The notes under the pieces: model-generated
Database searches by the model: none
The model's input: the letters and a program-made list of their open reading frames with translations, nothing else
What the model was told of the DNA's origin: nothing
Assembly: GCF_000166135.1 (NCBI RefSeq)
Contig: NC_014666.1
Span: 8,184,001 to 8,248,000, forward strand
Direction of reading: 5' to 3'
From: Pseudofrankia inefficax
GTDB lineage: Bacteria > Actinomycetota > Actinomycetes > Frankiales > Frankiaceae
Length of the DNA: 64,000 bases
Position numbers and translations under genes: made by a program
Shown: positions 31,832 to 40,475 of the stretch, piece by piece
Position numbering within the stretch: position 1 is the first letter of the stretch
Layout of the letters: every line of letters begins with the position of its first letter

Positions 31832-33118
31832 ATGCCGGACGAGAAGGACCCCGCCGGGCCGGATGAACGGCCCGCCGAGTCGAGTGCGCCGGCAGAGCCG
31901 GCGGCCAAGACCAGCACCGCGCCGCCGATCATCGTTTCGGCCGCCGGAATCCCGATGATCCCGGGCGTCGGCACGGCCGACGCGCTGCCGGGTGGGTGGG
32001 CTGGCCTGCTGCCGCCACCACGGGATCCAGCCGCCGGGCCGTGGTCGGCCACCGGTCCGACGCTGCGTGACGGCGCGGCCGACGACGAGGACGACGACGC
32101 GCGGGACGAGGACGACGACCTCGACGAGGCCGACGCCAAGGACCTCGACGCCAAGGACCTCAGCGCCGACGACCTCGATGCCGAGGACGACGCCCCGGGC
32201 GCCAGGCACCTCGCCCCCGAGAACCCGGACGCCGAGGACTTCGACGAGCCTGACCCCGCCGACTTCGATGACGACGAGGACGACGAGGACGACGAGGACG
32301 ACGACGAAGACGACGAGGCGAAGCCGAGCTGGCAGAAGGACATCTCGGCCGGGGCGCCACGCCGCCGTCAGCTGTCGCCCGAGGTGAAGGTCGCCGCCTT
32401 CGGCCTGTTGGCCGCGGCGCTGCTCATCACCGGCGCGGTCCTGATCTCGAAGGCGGTCGGTGGCTCGTCGAGCTCCGCCGACACGCTGGCCACGCTGCCG
32501 ACCCCGACCACCAAGCCGCTCGCGTCGACCAAGGTTGGCGACTGCGTCTACACCGAGGATGGCCAGCAGCCAGCCCGGGACGTCACGCTCCCGCCGGCCG
32601 GGCCGAGCGTCGACACGAAGACCGCGACGATGACGATCAACACCAACTACGGCACGATGGTCGCCACGCTGGACGCGGCGAAGGCTCCGTGCACGGTGCA
32701 CGCACTGGAGTACCTCGCTCAGCACAAGTTCTACGACCAGACGACCTGCCATCGCGAGACGGCCGGGTCGACCTCCGAGATCTTCGTCCTGCAGTGCGGT
32801 GACCCGACCGCCCAGGGCTCCGGCACCCCTGGGTTCGCCTACAAGAACGAGAACACGAGCGGCGTCAACTACAACCGCGGTGTCCTCGCGATGGCGAACG
32901 GTGGCCCGGACACCAACGGCAGCCAGTTCTTCATCAGCTACGCCGATCCGACCGAGGCCGGCGCCCAGGCGCTGGCCGGCGGCTACACGGTCTTCGGCCA
33001 GATCACCCAGGGCCTGGACGTGCTCGACAAGATCACCGCTCCGGGTGTGCAGGGTGAAGCCGGCGACGGCCCGCCGGCCAGCAAGCCCGAGATCGCCTCG
33101 GTCACCATCACCCAGTAA
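31832..33118 (+). CDS. Membrane-anchored cyclophilin-type peptidyl-prolyl isomerase
   Basis: A 428-residue protein. After a Pro/Ala-rich start, a strongly acidic segment (about residues 80-165, runs of Asp and Glu) precedes one membrane helix (about 188-210) and a C-terminal cyclophilin domain (about 260-428). The domain contains FYDQTTCHR, YNRGVLAMANGGPDTNGSQFFI and YTVFGQITQGLDVLDKI, the conserved core. It should catalyse proline isomerisation outside the membrane. The acidic part would lie on the cytoplasmic side. The ATG at 31832 follows GGGAGG. Confidence 0.88.
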   Translation: MPDEKDPAGPDERPAESSAPAEPAAKTSTAPPIIVSAAGIPMIPGVGTADALPGGWAGLLPPPRDPAAGPWSATGPTLRDGAADDEDDDARDEDDDLDEADAKDLDAKDLSADDLDAEDDAPGARHLAPENPDAEDFDEPDPADFDDDEDDEDDEDDDEDDEAKPSWQKDISAGAPRRRQLSPEVKVAAFGLLAAALLITGAVLISKAVGGSSSSADTLATLPTPTTKPLASTKVGDCVYTEDGQQPARDVTLPPAGPSVDTKTATMTINTNYGTMVATLDAAKAPCTVHALEYLAQHKFYDQTTCHRETAGSTSEIFVLQCGDPTAQGSGTPGFAYKNENTSGVNYNRGVLAMANGGPDTNGSQFFISYADPTEAGAQALAGGYTVFGQITQGLDVLDKITAPGVQGEAGDGPPASKPEIASVTITQ

Positions 33119-33133
33119 GGCGCCCGGTGGTGC

Positions 33134-33168
33134 GGCTCCTCGGCATCGACTGACGATGCCGAGGAGCC
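33134..33168. terminator. 15-bp-stem hairpin
   Basis: Ggctcctcggcatcg pairs perfectly with cgatgccgaggagcc around a 5-nt loop, 15 bp after the cyclophilin stop. It sits between convergent genes and could serve both. Confidence 0.85.
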
Positions 33169-33289
33169 CGAACCCGCCGCGGGGCAGCGGCCGGGGGTCA
33201 ACCGCCTTCTTGACTGCTGGTCATAACGACCCGGGCGACGAATAGCTCGAAAGTCGCATCAGGGTCCGGTCGGGTCGCGCCAAACAGGC

Positions 33290-35467
33290 TCAGGCCCGGT
33301 GGCGGGGAGCCACATGGTCATGCAGCCGGTGGTCCCGCGCCGCTGGAACCGGCATGACGGTCGGGTGCGGCCCATGCCTCCCGCCGGCGCCCGCGGGCTC
33401 CCCCGCGAAGACGGCGGCGAGCCGGTCGGAGCAGACCGGATGGCCGAACAGGTGGCCCTGGCCGAAGTCGGCGCCGTGTGCCAGCATCCGCGCCGCCTGC
33501 TCGCGCGTCTCGACGCCCTCGACGGTCACGGTGTGCCCGAGCCGGTGCGCGATCAGGACGATGCCCTCGACCATGTGGTCCAGCGCCAGCGCCGAGAGGC
33601 TTTCTCGACCCGCGTCCGGCCCGTCGACGTCCGCGTCGTCGTCGACCTGGCCCGCGAACTGGCCCGCGAGCTTGAGCGAGCTGACCGGCAGCGTCGGCAG
33701 GTAGGCGAAGTTCGAGTAGCCGGTGCCGAAGTCATCGATCGCGATCCGGATGCCGGCGGCGGCGAGGGCGCGCAGCGCCTCCAACGGCCGGCCGACCGTG
33801 TCGAGCATCAGGCTCTCGACCAGCTCGAGCTGCAGCCGGCCGGGCTCGATCCCGGCCCGCTCGACGATCCGGAGGATGACCGGCACGACGTCCGGTTCCT
33901 CCAGCTGGCGTACCGAGAGGTTCACGCTGACGAACGGGCGGACCGGTGGCTCGTCGTCGCCGAGCGCGGTGGCGGTCGCGGCGACGTTCGCCCACCGGGC
34001 CGCGTCCTGGCAGGCCGTCTCCAGCACGTGCAGACCGAGCGGGACGATCAGGCCGGACTCCTCGGCGGCGCCGATGAACTCCTCCGGCCGGCGCATCCCG
34101 CGCCGTGGATGGTTCCAGCGCACGAGCGCCTCGGCGCCCTGTATCCGCCCGTCGAGCAGCCGGACGATCGGCTGGTAGTGCACGACGAACTGACCGTCCC
34201 GCAGCGCGGCCGCGATCGCGCGGGTCGTCCGGGCCGCGGCGGCGGCCTGGTCCGACTCCGACACCCTGGTCGCGTCGACGCGTTGGCTCGTCGCGCCGTC
34301 CGAGCCGGTCACGGCGCCGGCCGCCGTGGGCGCCGAGGCGTCCGGCCCGGCCTGCCCCGGCGCGTACCGCGGGTCGGGCCGGTAGGTGACGTCCTCGATC
34401 GTGACGGCGAAGCACACCCGGGCCGCGTCGTCCTCGACCATCGTCGCCGTCAGCGCCACCCACACGGGCCCGCCGTCGGGGCCGGCCGTCCGGTCCAGCC
34501 GCCAGATGCCGTGCCCGGACCGGCCGGCCCGCACCGCGGCCCACATGTCGATCAGCTCGGCCCGATCCCGGGAGTGCACCAGGTCCCAGACGTCGCCGAT
34601 GGACAGGTGCGCGAGGTCCCGGCCGACGATCTGGCTGGCGGTGTCGTTGACCTCGACGATCTCGCCGCAGTCGGCGACCACCAGGGCGCCGATGCCGGCG
34701 TGGTCGAAGGCCGCGCGGAACTGGGCCGCGCCGCTGCGGCGGGCCCGCTGCGCGCTGCGCAGGGCGGCGAGCTCGGCCCGCTGCTTCTCGGCGGCGACGG
34801 CCTGGTCCCGCGTGCGGACGGCGTCGCCGTGACCGGCGGCGAGCGCGCCAAGGAGCGCGAAGACGGCGGCCGCGCGCCCGGCGCCGGCGGCGGCGGCCAG
34901 CGCAGGACCGAGGACGTCAACGCTGCGGGCGAGCGCGTCCGGGTCGGCGAACCCGATCCGGACCAGCCGCGCACCGACCGCTCGGCCGGTCTCCCGGTCG
35001 ACCGGGTCGGCCGCGACCGCGCGGAACAGCCGACCGGTGAGTTCGCGCAGCTCGGCCCGCATCGCCACGCCGTCGACGGGGTCGGTGGCGGCGAACGGGT
35101 CCGGGGGGCCAAACCCGGCTGGGGGCCCGAATCCGGCCGCAGGTGCCGACTGGACCGCGGGGGCAAACACCTCGACGGCGGCCGGTGAGGGCGGAGCCGA
35201 CGAGGGCGGATAGGCCGGCCCGCTGAGAACCGCGCACATGTCCGCGGCGGCGTCCTCCGGCTCCCCGTCGGAAATCGTGGCGGTGCCGGTCGGCTCGGCG
35301 GACGTCGAGCCGGCCGGTCCGGAAACGGGCCGCTTCTTCCGCGTTGCCGCAGGGGGCGGCGCGCTGGGCGGGGTCATCCGCCCGGCAGGCGCCAGCGGTG
35401 CCACACCCGCGCGTGCCAACAGCACGGTCACCGCCTCATACCAACGATCGGCGATCGGGTCGTCCAC
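33290..35467 (-). CDS. PAS-EAL protein, cyclic di-GMP phosphodiesterase candidate
   Basis: A 725-residue protein. An Ala/Pro-rich N-terminus leads to a helical region and a PAS domain (about 245-365: FDHAGIGALVVADCGEIVEVND). A C-terminal EAL domain follows (about 425-690). EAL residues are present: GAEALVRW, FVSVNLSVRQL, LELVES, IDDFGTGYSN and TVEGVET. These support metal binding and hydrolysis. No GGDEF domain is seen, so this is an EAL-only enzyme likely to lower c-di-GMP in response to a PAS signal. C-di-GMP controls development through BldD in filamentous actinomycetes. No membrane helix is obvious. Confidence 0.88.
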   Translation of the reverse strand: MDDPIADRWYEAVTVLLARAGVAPLAPAGRMTPPSAPPPAATRKKRPVSGPAGSTSAEPTGTATISDGEPEDAAADMCAVLSGPAYPPSSAPPSPAAVEVFAPAVQSAPAAGFGPPAGFGPPDPFAATDPVDGVAMRAELRELTGRLFRAVAADPVDRETGRAVGARLVRIGFADPDALARSVDVLGPALAAAAGAGRAAAVFALLGALAAGHGDAVRTRDQAVAAEKQRAELAALRSAQRARRSGAAQFRAAFDHAGIGALVVADCGEIVEVNDTASQIVGRDLAHLSIGDVWDLVHSRDRAELIDMWAAVRAGRSGHGIWRLDRTAGPDGGPVWVALTATMVEDDAARVCFAVTIEDVTYRPDPRYAPGQAGPDASAPTAAGAVTGSDGATSQRVDATRVSESDQAAAAARTTRAIAAALRDGQFVVHYQPIVRLLDGRIQGAEALVRWNHPRRGMRRPEEFIGAAEESGLIVPLGLHVLETACQDAARWANVAATATALGDDEPPVRPFVSVNLSVRQLEEPDVVPVILRIVERAGIEPGRLQLELVESLMLDTVGRPLEALRALAAAGIRIAIDDFGTGYSNFAYLPTLPVSSLKLAGQFAGQVDDDADVDGPDAGRESLSALALDHMVEGIVLIAHRLGHTVTVEGVETREQAARMLAHGADFGQGHLFGHPVCSDRLAAVFAGEPAGAGGRHGPHPTVMPVPAARDHRLHDHVAPRHRA

Positions 35468-36160
35468 GGCGCCTTCCCTGCGGGTCCGCGAGTTGATTGG
35501 GCCTCATCGTCCCAGAACGAGTTGACGCCTCCGCACGGGCACCCCTGCGTGGATCGGAACCCAACACGGCTCATGCGGGCTCCCGTCGGCACCACGCTGG
35601 GCGATTTCACCCGGGTCCGGCGGCGCGGCTCGCGATTGCGACATAACCGCGTGCGAGGCAGCGCGGTGCCGGCCCGAAAGCGAGGGTCGCCGTCGCATCC
35701 GGCCCGCCGGCGGCCCGGCCTGCGCCCAACACGGCCGGACGAACCAGGACGGAGTTAGCGGAATGTCCCCTCCGTATAAACGCGAGATTCGATGCCCGGC
35801 CGCCACCGGCGAGTAACAAAGCCGAATCACGTGCACGTCGCCAACCGAGGTGTAACGCGCCGGCCCACAATCCGCATGACGCGGGAAATGCGGCCCGCAC
35901 AATGCACGCGCAGAATGCACGGCCGTTCTGCACGGCGTGTATGCACGTGCACGCCGGCTGAACCCGAATGGAACACGGCCAAGGCCGAGGCCGCCAGAAA
36001 AGGTTCCGTCACGTAAGGGCCAGCCCGAAAAGGCTTCCGCGGGCACCGTCACGGGCCCGAGGGGGTACCGCGGTGCCAGGTGTGGGCCACGCGCTCACGA
36101 GGCGTGGCCGGCCCCGGTCCGCGACGGCCGCCGCCAGTGCGCCAGCCCTGCTGGGGCGAA
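35468..36160. other. Intergenic region without recognised gene
   Basis: About 690 bp upstream of the PAS-EAL gene and downstream of the XRE gene. A tataaa (about 35776) lies in it, but no partner -35 is convincing. No open frame has a ribosome-binding site or recognisable product. Confidence 0.5.
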
Positions 36161-36187
36161 CGCTGGCTCCCCGCGGCGGAGCCAGCG
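36161..36187 (-). terminator. 10-bp-stem hairpin after the XRE gene
   Basis: Cgctggctcc pairs perfectly with ggagccagcg around a 7-nt loop, 38 bp beyond the stop of the minus-strand regulator. Confidence 0.65.
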
Positions 36188-36224
36188 AGGAGGCTGAGCC
36201 GCAGGCAGCCGGTCTGTCAGGCCG

Positions 36225-37091
36225 TCAGAGCTGGCCGGCAATCTTCTTCAGGACGTCCGCGGTACGGGCCGGCGTCGTGCTGTCGACCGCCAGCCGGTCC
36301 ATGGCCTCCATGTACCGGTCCACTTCCTCGCGTTTGTCCAGGTAGTTGGCACCGCCGAGCACCTCGATGTACACGACATCCGGAATGTCCGGTTCGGGGA
36401 ATCGCAGGATGCTGAAGGCGCCGCCCTCGGCCGCGTGGCCGCCGAAGTCGAACGGCATGACCTGCAACGTCAGCGTCGGCGTGGACATCAGGTCGATGAG
36501 GTGTTCGATCTGCGCCTTCATCGTCTTGACGCCGCCGATCGGCCGCCGCAGCGCCGCCTCGTCGATGACGACCCACAGCCGCGGGGCGTTTTCCCTGCTC
36601 AGGACCTTCTGGCGGTTCATCCGTACGTTGACGCGGGCCTCGATGATCTCTTTCGACACGCCCCGGTTTCCCTGGGCGATGATCGCGCGTGCGTACTCCT
36701 CCGTCTGCAGAAGGCCCGGGATGAACTGGAGTTCGTAGGTACGGATGAGGGACGCCGACTCCTCCAGCCCGATGTATGGCTGGAACCAGTTCGGCAGGAC
36801 CTCGGAGAAGCTCTGCCACCAACCCTGCTGGTTTGCCTCGCGGACCAGCGCCATGAACGGCGCCCGCTCTGCCTCTTCGGTCACGCCGTAAAGAGTAAGC
36901 AGATCCTCGACGTCACGTTCCTTGAAACTCACACGTCCGAGCTCGAGCCGGCTGATCTTTGACTCGGATCCACGAATGTGGTAGCCCGCGTCTTCACGAG
37001 AGACGCCTTTGTCCTCACGCAACCGCCGCAGCTGGGAGCCGAGCATGATGCGACGAACGGTCGGGCCACCGCCCGCCGACGCTGTCGTCAC
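36225..37091 (-). CDS. XRE-family regulator with DUF5753 (Scr1-like)
   Basis: A 288-residue protein with an N-terminal helix-turn-helix (LRRLREDKGVSREDAGYHIRGS, then SKISRLELG, about 20-55) and a C-terminal DUF5753 domain (EESASLIRTYE, FIPGLLQTEEYARA, VDRYMEAMDRLA). This is the Scr1 type of Streptomyces and Frankia, usually encoded beside a DUF397 protein; the pair behaves like a toxin-antitoxin-like or developmental switch. The GTG at 37091 follows AGGGAG. The DUF397 gene here is divergent and 1.4 kb away. Confidence 0.9.
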   Translation of the reverse strand: MTTASAGGGPTVRRIMLGSQLRRLREDKGVSREDAGYHIRGSESKISRLELGRVSFKERDVEDLLTLYGVTEEAERAPFMALVREANQQGWWQSFSEVLPNWFQPYIGLEESASLIRTYELQFIPGLLQTEEYARAIIAQGNRGVSKEIIEARVNVRMNRQKVLSRENAPRLWVVIDEAALRRPIGGVKTMKAQIEHLIDLMSTPTLTLQVMPFDFGGHAAEGGAFSILRFPEPDIPDVVYIEVLGGANYLDKREEVDRYMEAMDRLAVDSTTPARTADVLKKIAGQL

Positions 37092-38518
37092 GTCCCACTC
37101 CCTCTGATCCTGCCGTCGTAACGGTAAGCAAGCTTGTCCGTGTCCGGGCGCGGCGTCCAGACCCATCCGGGGTAAAAGTCTCGCGACCTGCGGGGCAGAA
37201 CGTCCCACGACCCTTGCCGATCACGATTCACCGGGGATGCCACGTCCGCCGAATGGCTCGAAATCGGAGCAAAACAGACATTCACTCCGTCGCAACCGGT
37301 CACTGAATCGTGAAACCCCCGAACCCGCCCGGACCCGACGACCCGCCCGGAGCGGCCGAACGCCTCTATTCTGCCTGCGCCCGGAGCGCCCCCGGCCGTC
37401 ACCGCCAGCGCCCCGGACTCGCGCGAACCGACCGGGCTTCCCCGATGGCGGAGGAGCTTCGCCGAAGCGACATTGCGGCCATCCCCGTGACATGACTCAC
37501 AGTCATCCCAGACGCAGGCCACATAGGCAAGACGGCCCGGCCGATGATCGACAGATCGTCAACGCACAGTGACAATGGGGAGCCACTTGCGGGCGCGCAA
37601 AAGGGCAGGCCGACCACCCCGGGGCGCAGGGCGCCCTCGTCCGCCACTCGACCCCTCCATCGCGGTCACCGCGCGGGACCTCCCAGCCCACGCCCAGACG
37701 CACCCAGCCTGATCGGCCACGGTCCGTCAATTGCGTGATTCCTACACCATCGCGGGCCGGTTGGCACTATCGCCCCGATATGCCGCGTTGGGTATAGATC
37801 TCCGTCACGCTACGAACACGCTACCAACCCTGCCGGGCCCTTCCCCCTGCGCGGCGATCGGGCCACCCCTTCCGCGGTCATCCCCTTCGCCGGGCCGGAG
37901 CGTGTCGGCGCGGAGAACGCCCAGCCCGCGACCGCCGGTGCCGTGATGCGCCGGCCGAAGCGACACGGCAAAGGAGACGTAGGCCACAAAACGGCCGGGC
38001 TCCGTCGGATCGGGGAATCGAACCGGGGCGACCAGTCGACGCCCGTCGCCGCATTTGCGCAGGTCACCGGCTTGCAAGCCCGTGGGCCAGGACTGACGGA
38101 GCCACTTGCTCCTGCGGACGATGAGAACGTTCGCTCCCAACGTTTGCACACGTCCTCTCCCGGGCAGATGCACGTGCATGCGACCGTGCCATACTGCTGC
38201 TGCACAAAGAAGCACGGCGTATCCGGGAACTTCCGCGACGCGGAGGGGGGTGGGCTGGTGTACCCGACCACAGGTCGGCGTCCCGCTGGGACAGCCGTGA
38301 CGGTCATCGTTGCGGGCCGCCGAGCGCATGCCCGGACCGGTTCGTCAGAGGGACTGGTCGGAGGGCAGCCCCTCGCGAGGCGGAGGCACGGCTTGCAGGA
38401 CCGCTCGCAGCATCCGCGCCGTTCGCCAATGGCGACGAACGGCGCGGCCACCTCGTTTGACACGGATTCGGGGTGCGGTGGCAACCCTCCCCGGCATCCT
38501 CAGGAGACCGCCTTGACC
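37092..38518. other. Long divergent intergenic region
   Basis: About 1.4 kb between the XRE/DUF5753 gene and the DUF397 gene. No convincing gene is seen. It contains the palindrome atgcacgtgcat (38167-38178) and a long-range inverted pair ggctccgtc (37998) and gacggagcc (38095). A frame open from 37943 into the DUF397 gene has no homology before the DUF397 start. Confidence 0.5.
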
Positions 38519-38749
38519 ATGATCTACAACGGCATGTCTGCTGCCGCTCTGAAAAGCGCCACCTGGCAGAAGAGCCGGCGCAGCAACTCCCAGGGGAACT
38601 GCGTCGAGATGGCGCGGATCTCGGGCGATGCCGTCGCGGTCCGTAACTCCCGGCATCCGCAGGGACCGGCTCTCATCTACACCCTCGCCGAGATCGAGGC
38701 CCTGATCATGGGTGCCAAGGACGGCGACTTCGACAACTTGCTCTGCTGA
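38519..38749 (+). CDS. DUF397 domain protein (Scr2-like)
   Basis: A 76-residue protein with the DUF397 core: ATWQKSRRSNSQGNCVEMA, VAVRNSRHPQGPALIYTLAEIEALI. These small proteins accompany XRE/DUF5753 regulators and are thought to counteract or modulate them. AGGAGA lies 11 nt before the ATG; a TTG at 38513 is an alternative start. The stop overlaps the next start by one base (TGATG), so the two genes are coupled. Confidence 0.88.
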   Translation: MIYNGMSAAALKSATWQKSRRSNSQGNCVEMARISGDAVAVRNSRHPQGPALIYTLAEIEALIMGAKDGDFDNLLC

Positions 38750-39594
38750 TGGGCGTCGTCGTCGCCGCCACCGCCACGCCTGCCTCGCGCTCGTTCGGAG
38801 CCCGCATGGACACCCTGACTTCCTCGGAGAAGACGCTGACTGGAGAGCGCATCTTCACGTCCAGTGACCTTCCGAGCCTGTCGTTGCCCGACGCCGACGG
38901 CTTGGTGACCTGTCGGTGGTTCCAGGATCCGGCTCCCGGCCGGACCGCCTGGCGGACTTCCTCCCAGACCTACCGGCCCCCGCTGGCGGCGGCGGAGGCC
39001 TCCGCGGTCGACGACGACAACTTCGCGCCGCGTGGCCCCGGCCAGGTCGCGTTCGTCGCCGTCGACCGCACCTGGCTCGTCCGGGAGGGCATGGACCGGG
39101 TGCGCACCCGCGCGGTCGACGCGGTGGTGCTGCACGCCAAGGCCAGTCCTCCCGGTCGGACCGCGCTCGCGTTGGCGTTCAGCGCGCACCTGCGCACTCG
39201 CCAGCACCGGATGGGTCTCGGCGCGGATGTCGTCACGGCGGCGGTACGCCCCGACCTCGCCGGCGCACCCGACGCGTTCCGGGTTCCGCACCTGGTCACG
39301 GTCTCCGACGGCACCGGCACGGTCGCCGACACGATCATCTGGCAGGTCATGACCGGCGCGCGGTACGACGCCTGGCTCGGTGGGGCGCCGCGGCCCGATC
39401 ATGTGGCGATCGAGACCGCCCTGCCCGGTCTCGTCCGGCTGCGCCACCTGTGGCGCACTGGCCGGCTGGACCGCTCCCGCGCCGACACGCTGGCCGCCGT
39501 CCTCGACGGGGGCGAGCTCACCGCGCAGAAGATCTTCCGCTACCCGCGCGTCGTGCTCCCGATCGCCACCCGCGCCCTGCGCGGCGTCCTCTAG
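38749..39594 (+). CDS. Conserved-looking hypothetical protein
   Basis: A 281-residue protein with no family I recognise. It is a soluble alpha/beta-looking sequence (GQVAFVAVDRTWLVREGMDRV, VVLHAKASPPGRTALALAFSAHL, IIWQVMTGARYDAWL) ending in LPIATRALRGVL, with no membrane helix or signal peptide. It may start at 38749, coupled to DUF397, or at the internal ATG 38806. Coupling suggests a link with the DUF397/Scr-type module. Confidence 0.6.
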   Translation: MGVVVAATATPASRSFGARMDTLTSSEKTLTGERIFTSSDLPSLSLPDADGLVTCRWFQDPAPGRTAWRTSSQTYRPPLAAAEASAVDDDNFAPRGPGQVAFVAVDRTWLVREGMDRVRTRAVDAVVLHAKASPPGRTALALAFSAHLRTRQHRMGLGADVVTAAVRPDLAGAPDAFRVPHLVTVSDGTGTVADTIIWQVMTGARYDAWLGGAPRPDHVAIETALPGLVRLRHLWRTGRLDRSRADTLAAVLDGGELTAQKIFRYPRVVLPIATRALRGVL

Positions 39595-39817
39595 CACCTC
39601 GCCGCGTCCGGACCATCGGGCGACGGCTCGCACCCACCTGCCAGCCCCGGCACGACGATGTGCCCGGGGCCACCCACCCCGGACGGCCCGCCAGCGACGC
39701 CGGCCACCGCGCCAAGCCAGCCCCGGCCACATCGATGTGTCCGGGGTTTCCTGCTGTCTGGGGCGGTTTCCTGCTGTCGGAGGACAGAGGCGCCGCGACA
39801 GGCGGGGCCGAGACCTC

Positions 39818-39850
39818 GGGCCGCCCGTCGAGGGGCTCGACGGGCGGCCC
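39818..39850 (-). terminator. 15-bp-stem terminator after the cold-shock gene
   Basis: Gggccgcccgtcgag pairs perfectly with ctcgacgggcggccc around a 3-nt loop, 12 bp beyond the cold-shock stop. Confidence 0.85.
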
Positions 39851-39861
39851 GGCGGCCGTCG

Positions 39862-40068
39862 TCAGCTGGTAGGACGCACCTTGCCGGCCTGCGGCCCCTT
39901 CTGCCCCTGCTCGATGTCGAACTCGACGCGCTGCCCCTCGTCGAGGGATCTGAAGCCGTCGGTCTGGATCGCCGAGTAGTGGACGAAGACGTCCGGGCCA
40001 CCGCCGTCCACCGCGATGAACCCGAAGCCCTTTTCGGAGTTGAACCACTTCACGGTGCCCGAAGCCAT
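39862..40068 (-). CDS. csp: Cold-shock protein (CspA family)
   Basis: A 68-residue single-domain OB-fold protein with both nucleic-acid-binding motifs: [12 protein letters not shown] (RNP1 region) and DVFVHYSAI (RNP2 region). It binds single-stranded RNA or DNA and acts as an RNA chaperone. The ATG at 40068 follows GGAGG; the longer open frame to 40191 is not needed. It is divergent from the cystathionine beta-synthase gene. Confidence 0.93.
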   Translation of the reverse strand: MASGTVKWFNSEKGFGFIAVDGGGPDVFVHYSAIQTDGFRSLDEGQRVEFDIEQGQKGPQAGKVRPTS

Positions 40069-40475
40069 GTCGACCTCCATGCCGATATTCGTGGGTGGGC
40101 TGCGCACCACCCCGCCCCACGCCGCCGGCACACCCCGCCACGGGCAGCCGGCGACGGTTCCCCCAGCCTGTCGCGCTGTCCCCGTCCACACCCGGCGGCG
40201 CGACAGCGGCCAGTTCGGGGGGACGGCGACGTCGTCACTCTATCCGCGCCGACCGACAACTGGATCATTGACCGCGCCGGCCGCAGGGCGTCGGCGTCCG
40301 TTCCGAGCGGGCACCGTCGTTACCAATGGCGGTACCTTCACTACCAACGGTTATCGCGTGGACGGCGATCGCGAACTCGCCAGCCCGGCCGAGGCCACCG
40401 GCGGTGTGGCCCGGCCGCGACGGGGGAGGACGCCGGCCACACGACCACGCACGATCAGGCAGGCGGGTGGCGGCG
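40069..40475. other. Divergent promoter region csp / cystathionine beta-synthase
   Basis: About 400 bp. The near-repeats taccaatggcggta and taccaacggttat (about 40320-40356) are the only notable motif. It probably includes the long 5' leader of the cold-shock gene. No gene seen. Confidence 0.4.

Noticed and set aside
33299-35188. 629-codon open frame opposite the PAS-EAL gene
   Set aside because: Antisense shadow; no family features.
37998-38103. tRNA-like stretch on the minus strand (ggttcgattcc T-loop and matching ends ggctccgtc/gacggagcc)
   Set aside because: At 106 nt it is too long, the T-stem does not pair, and the central palindrome cannot form a 7-nt anticodon loop.
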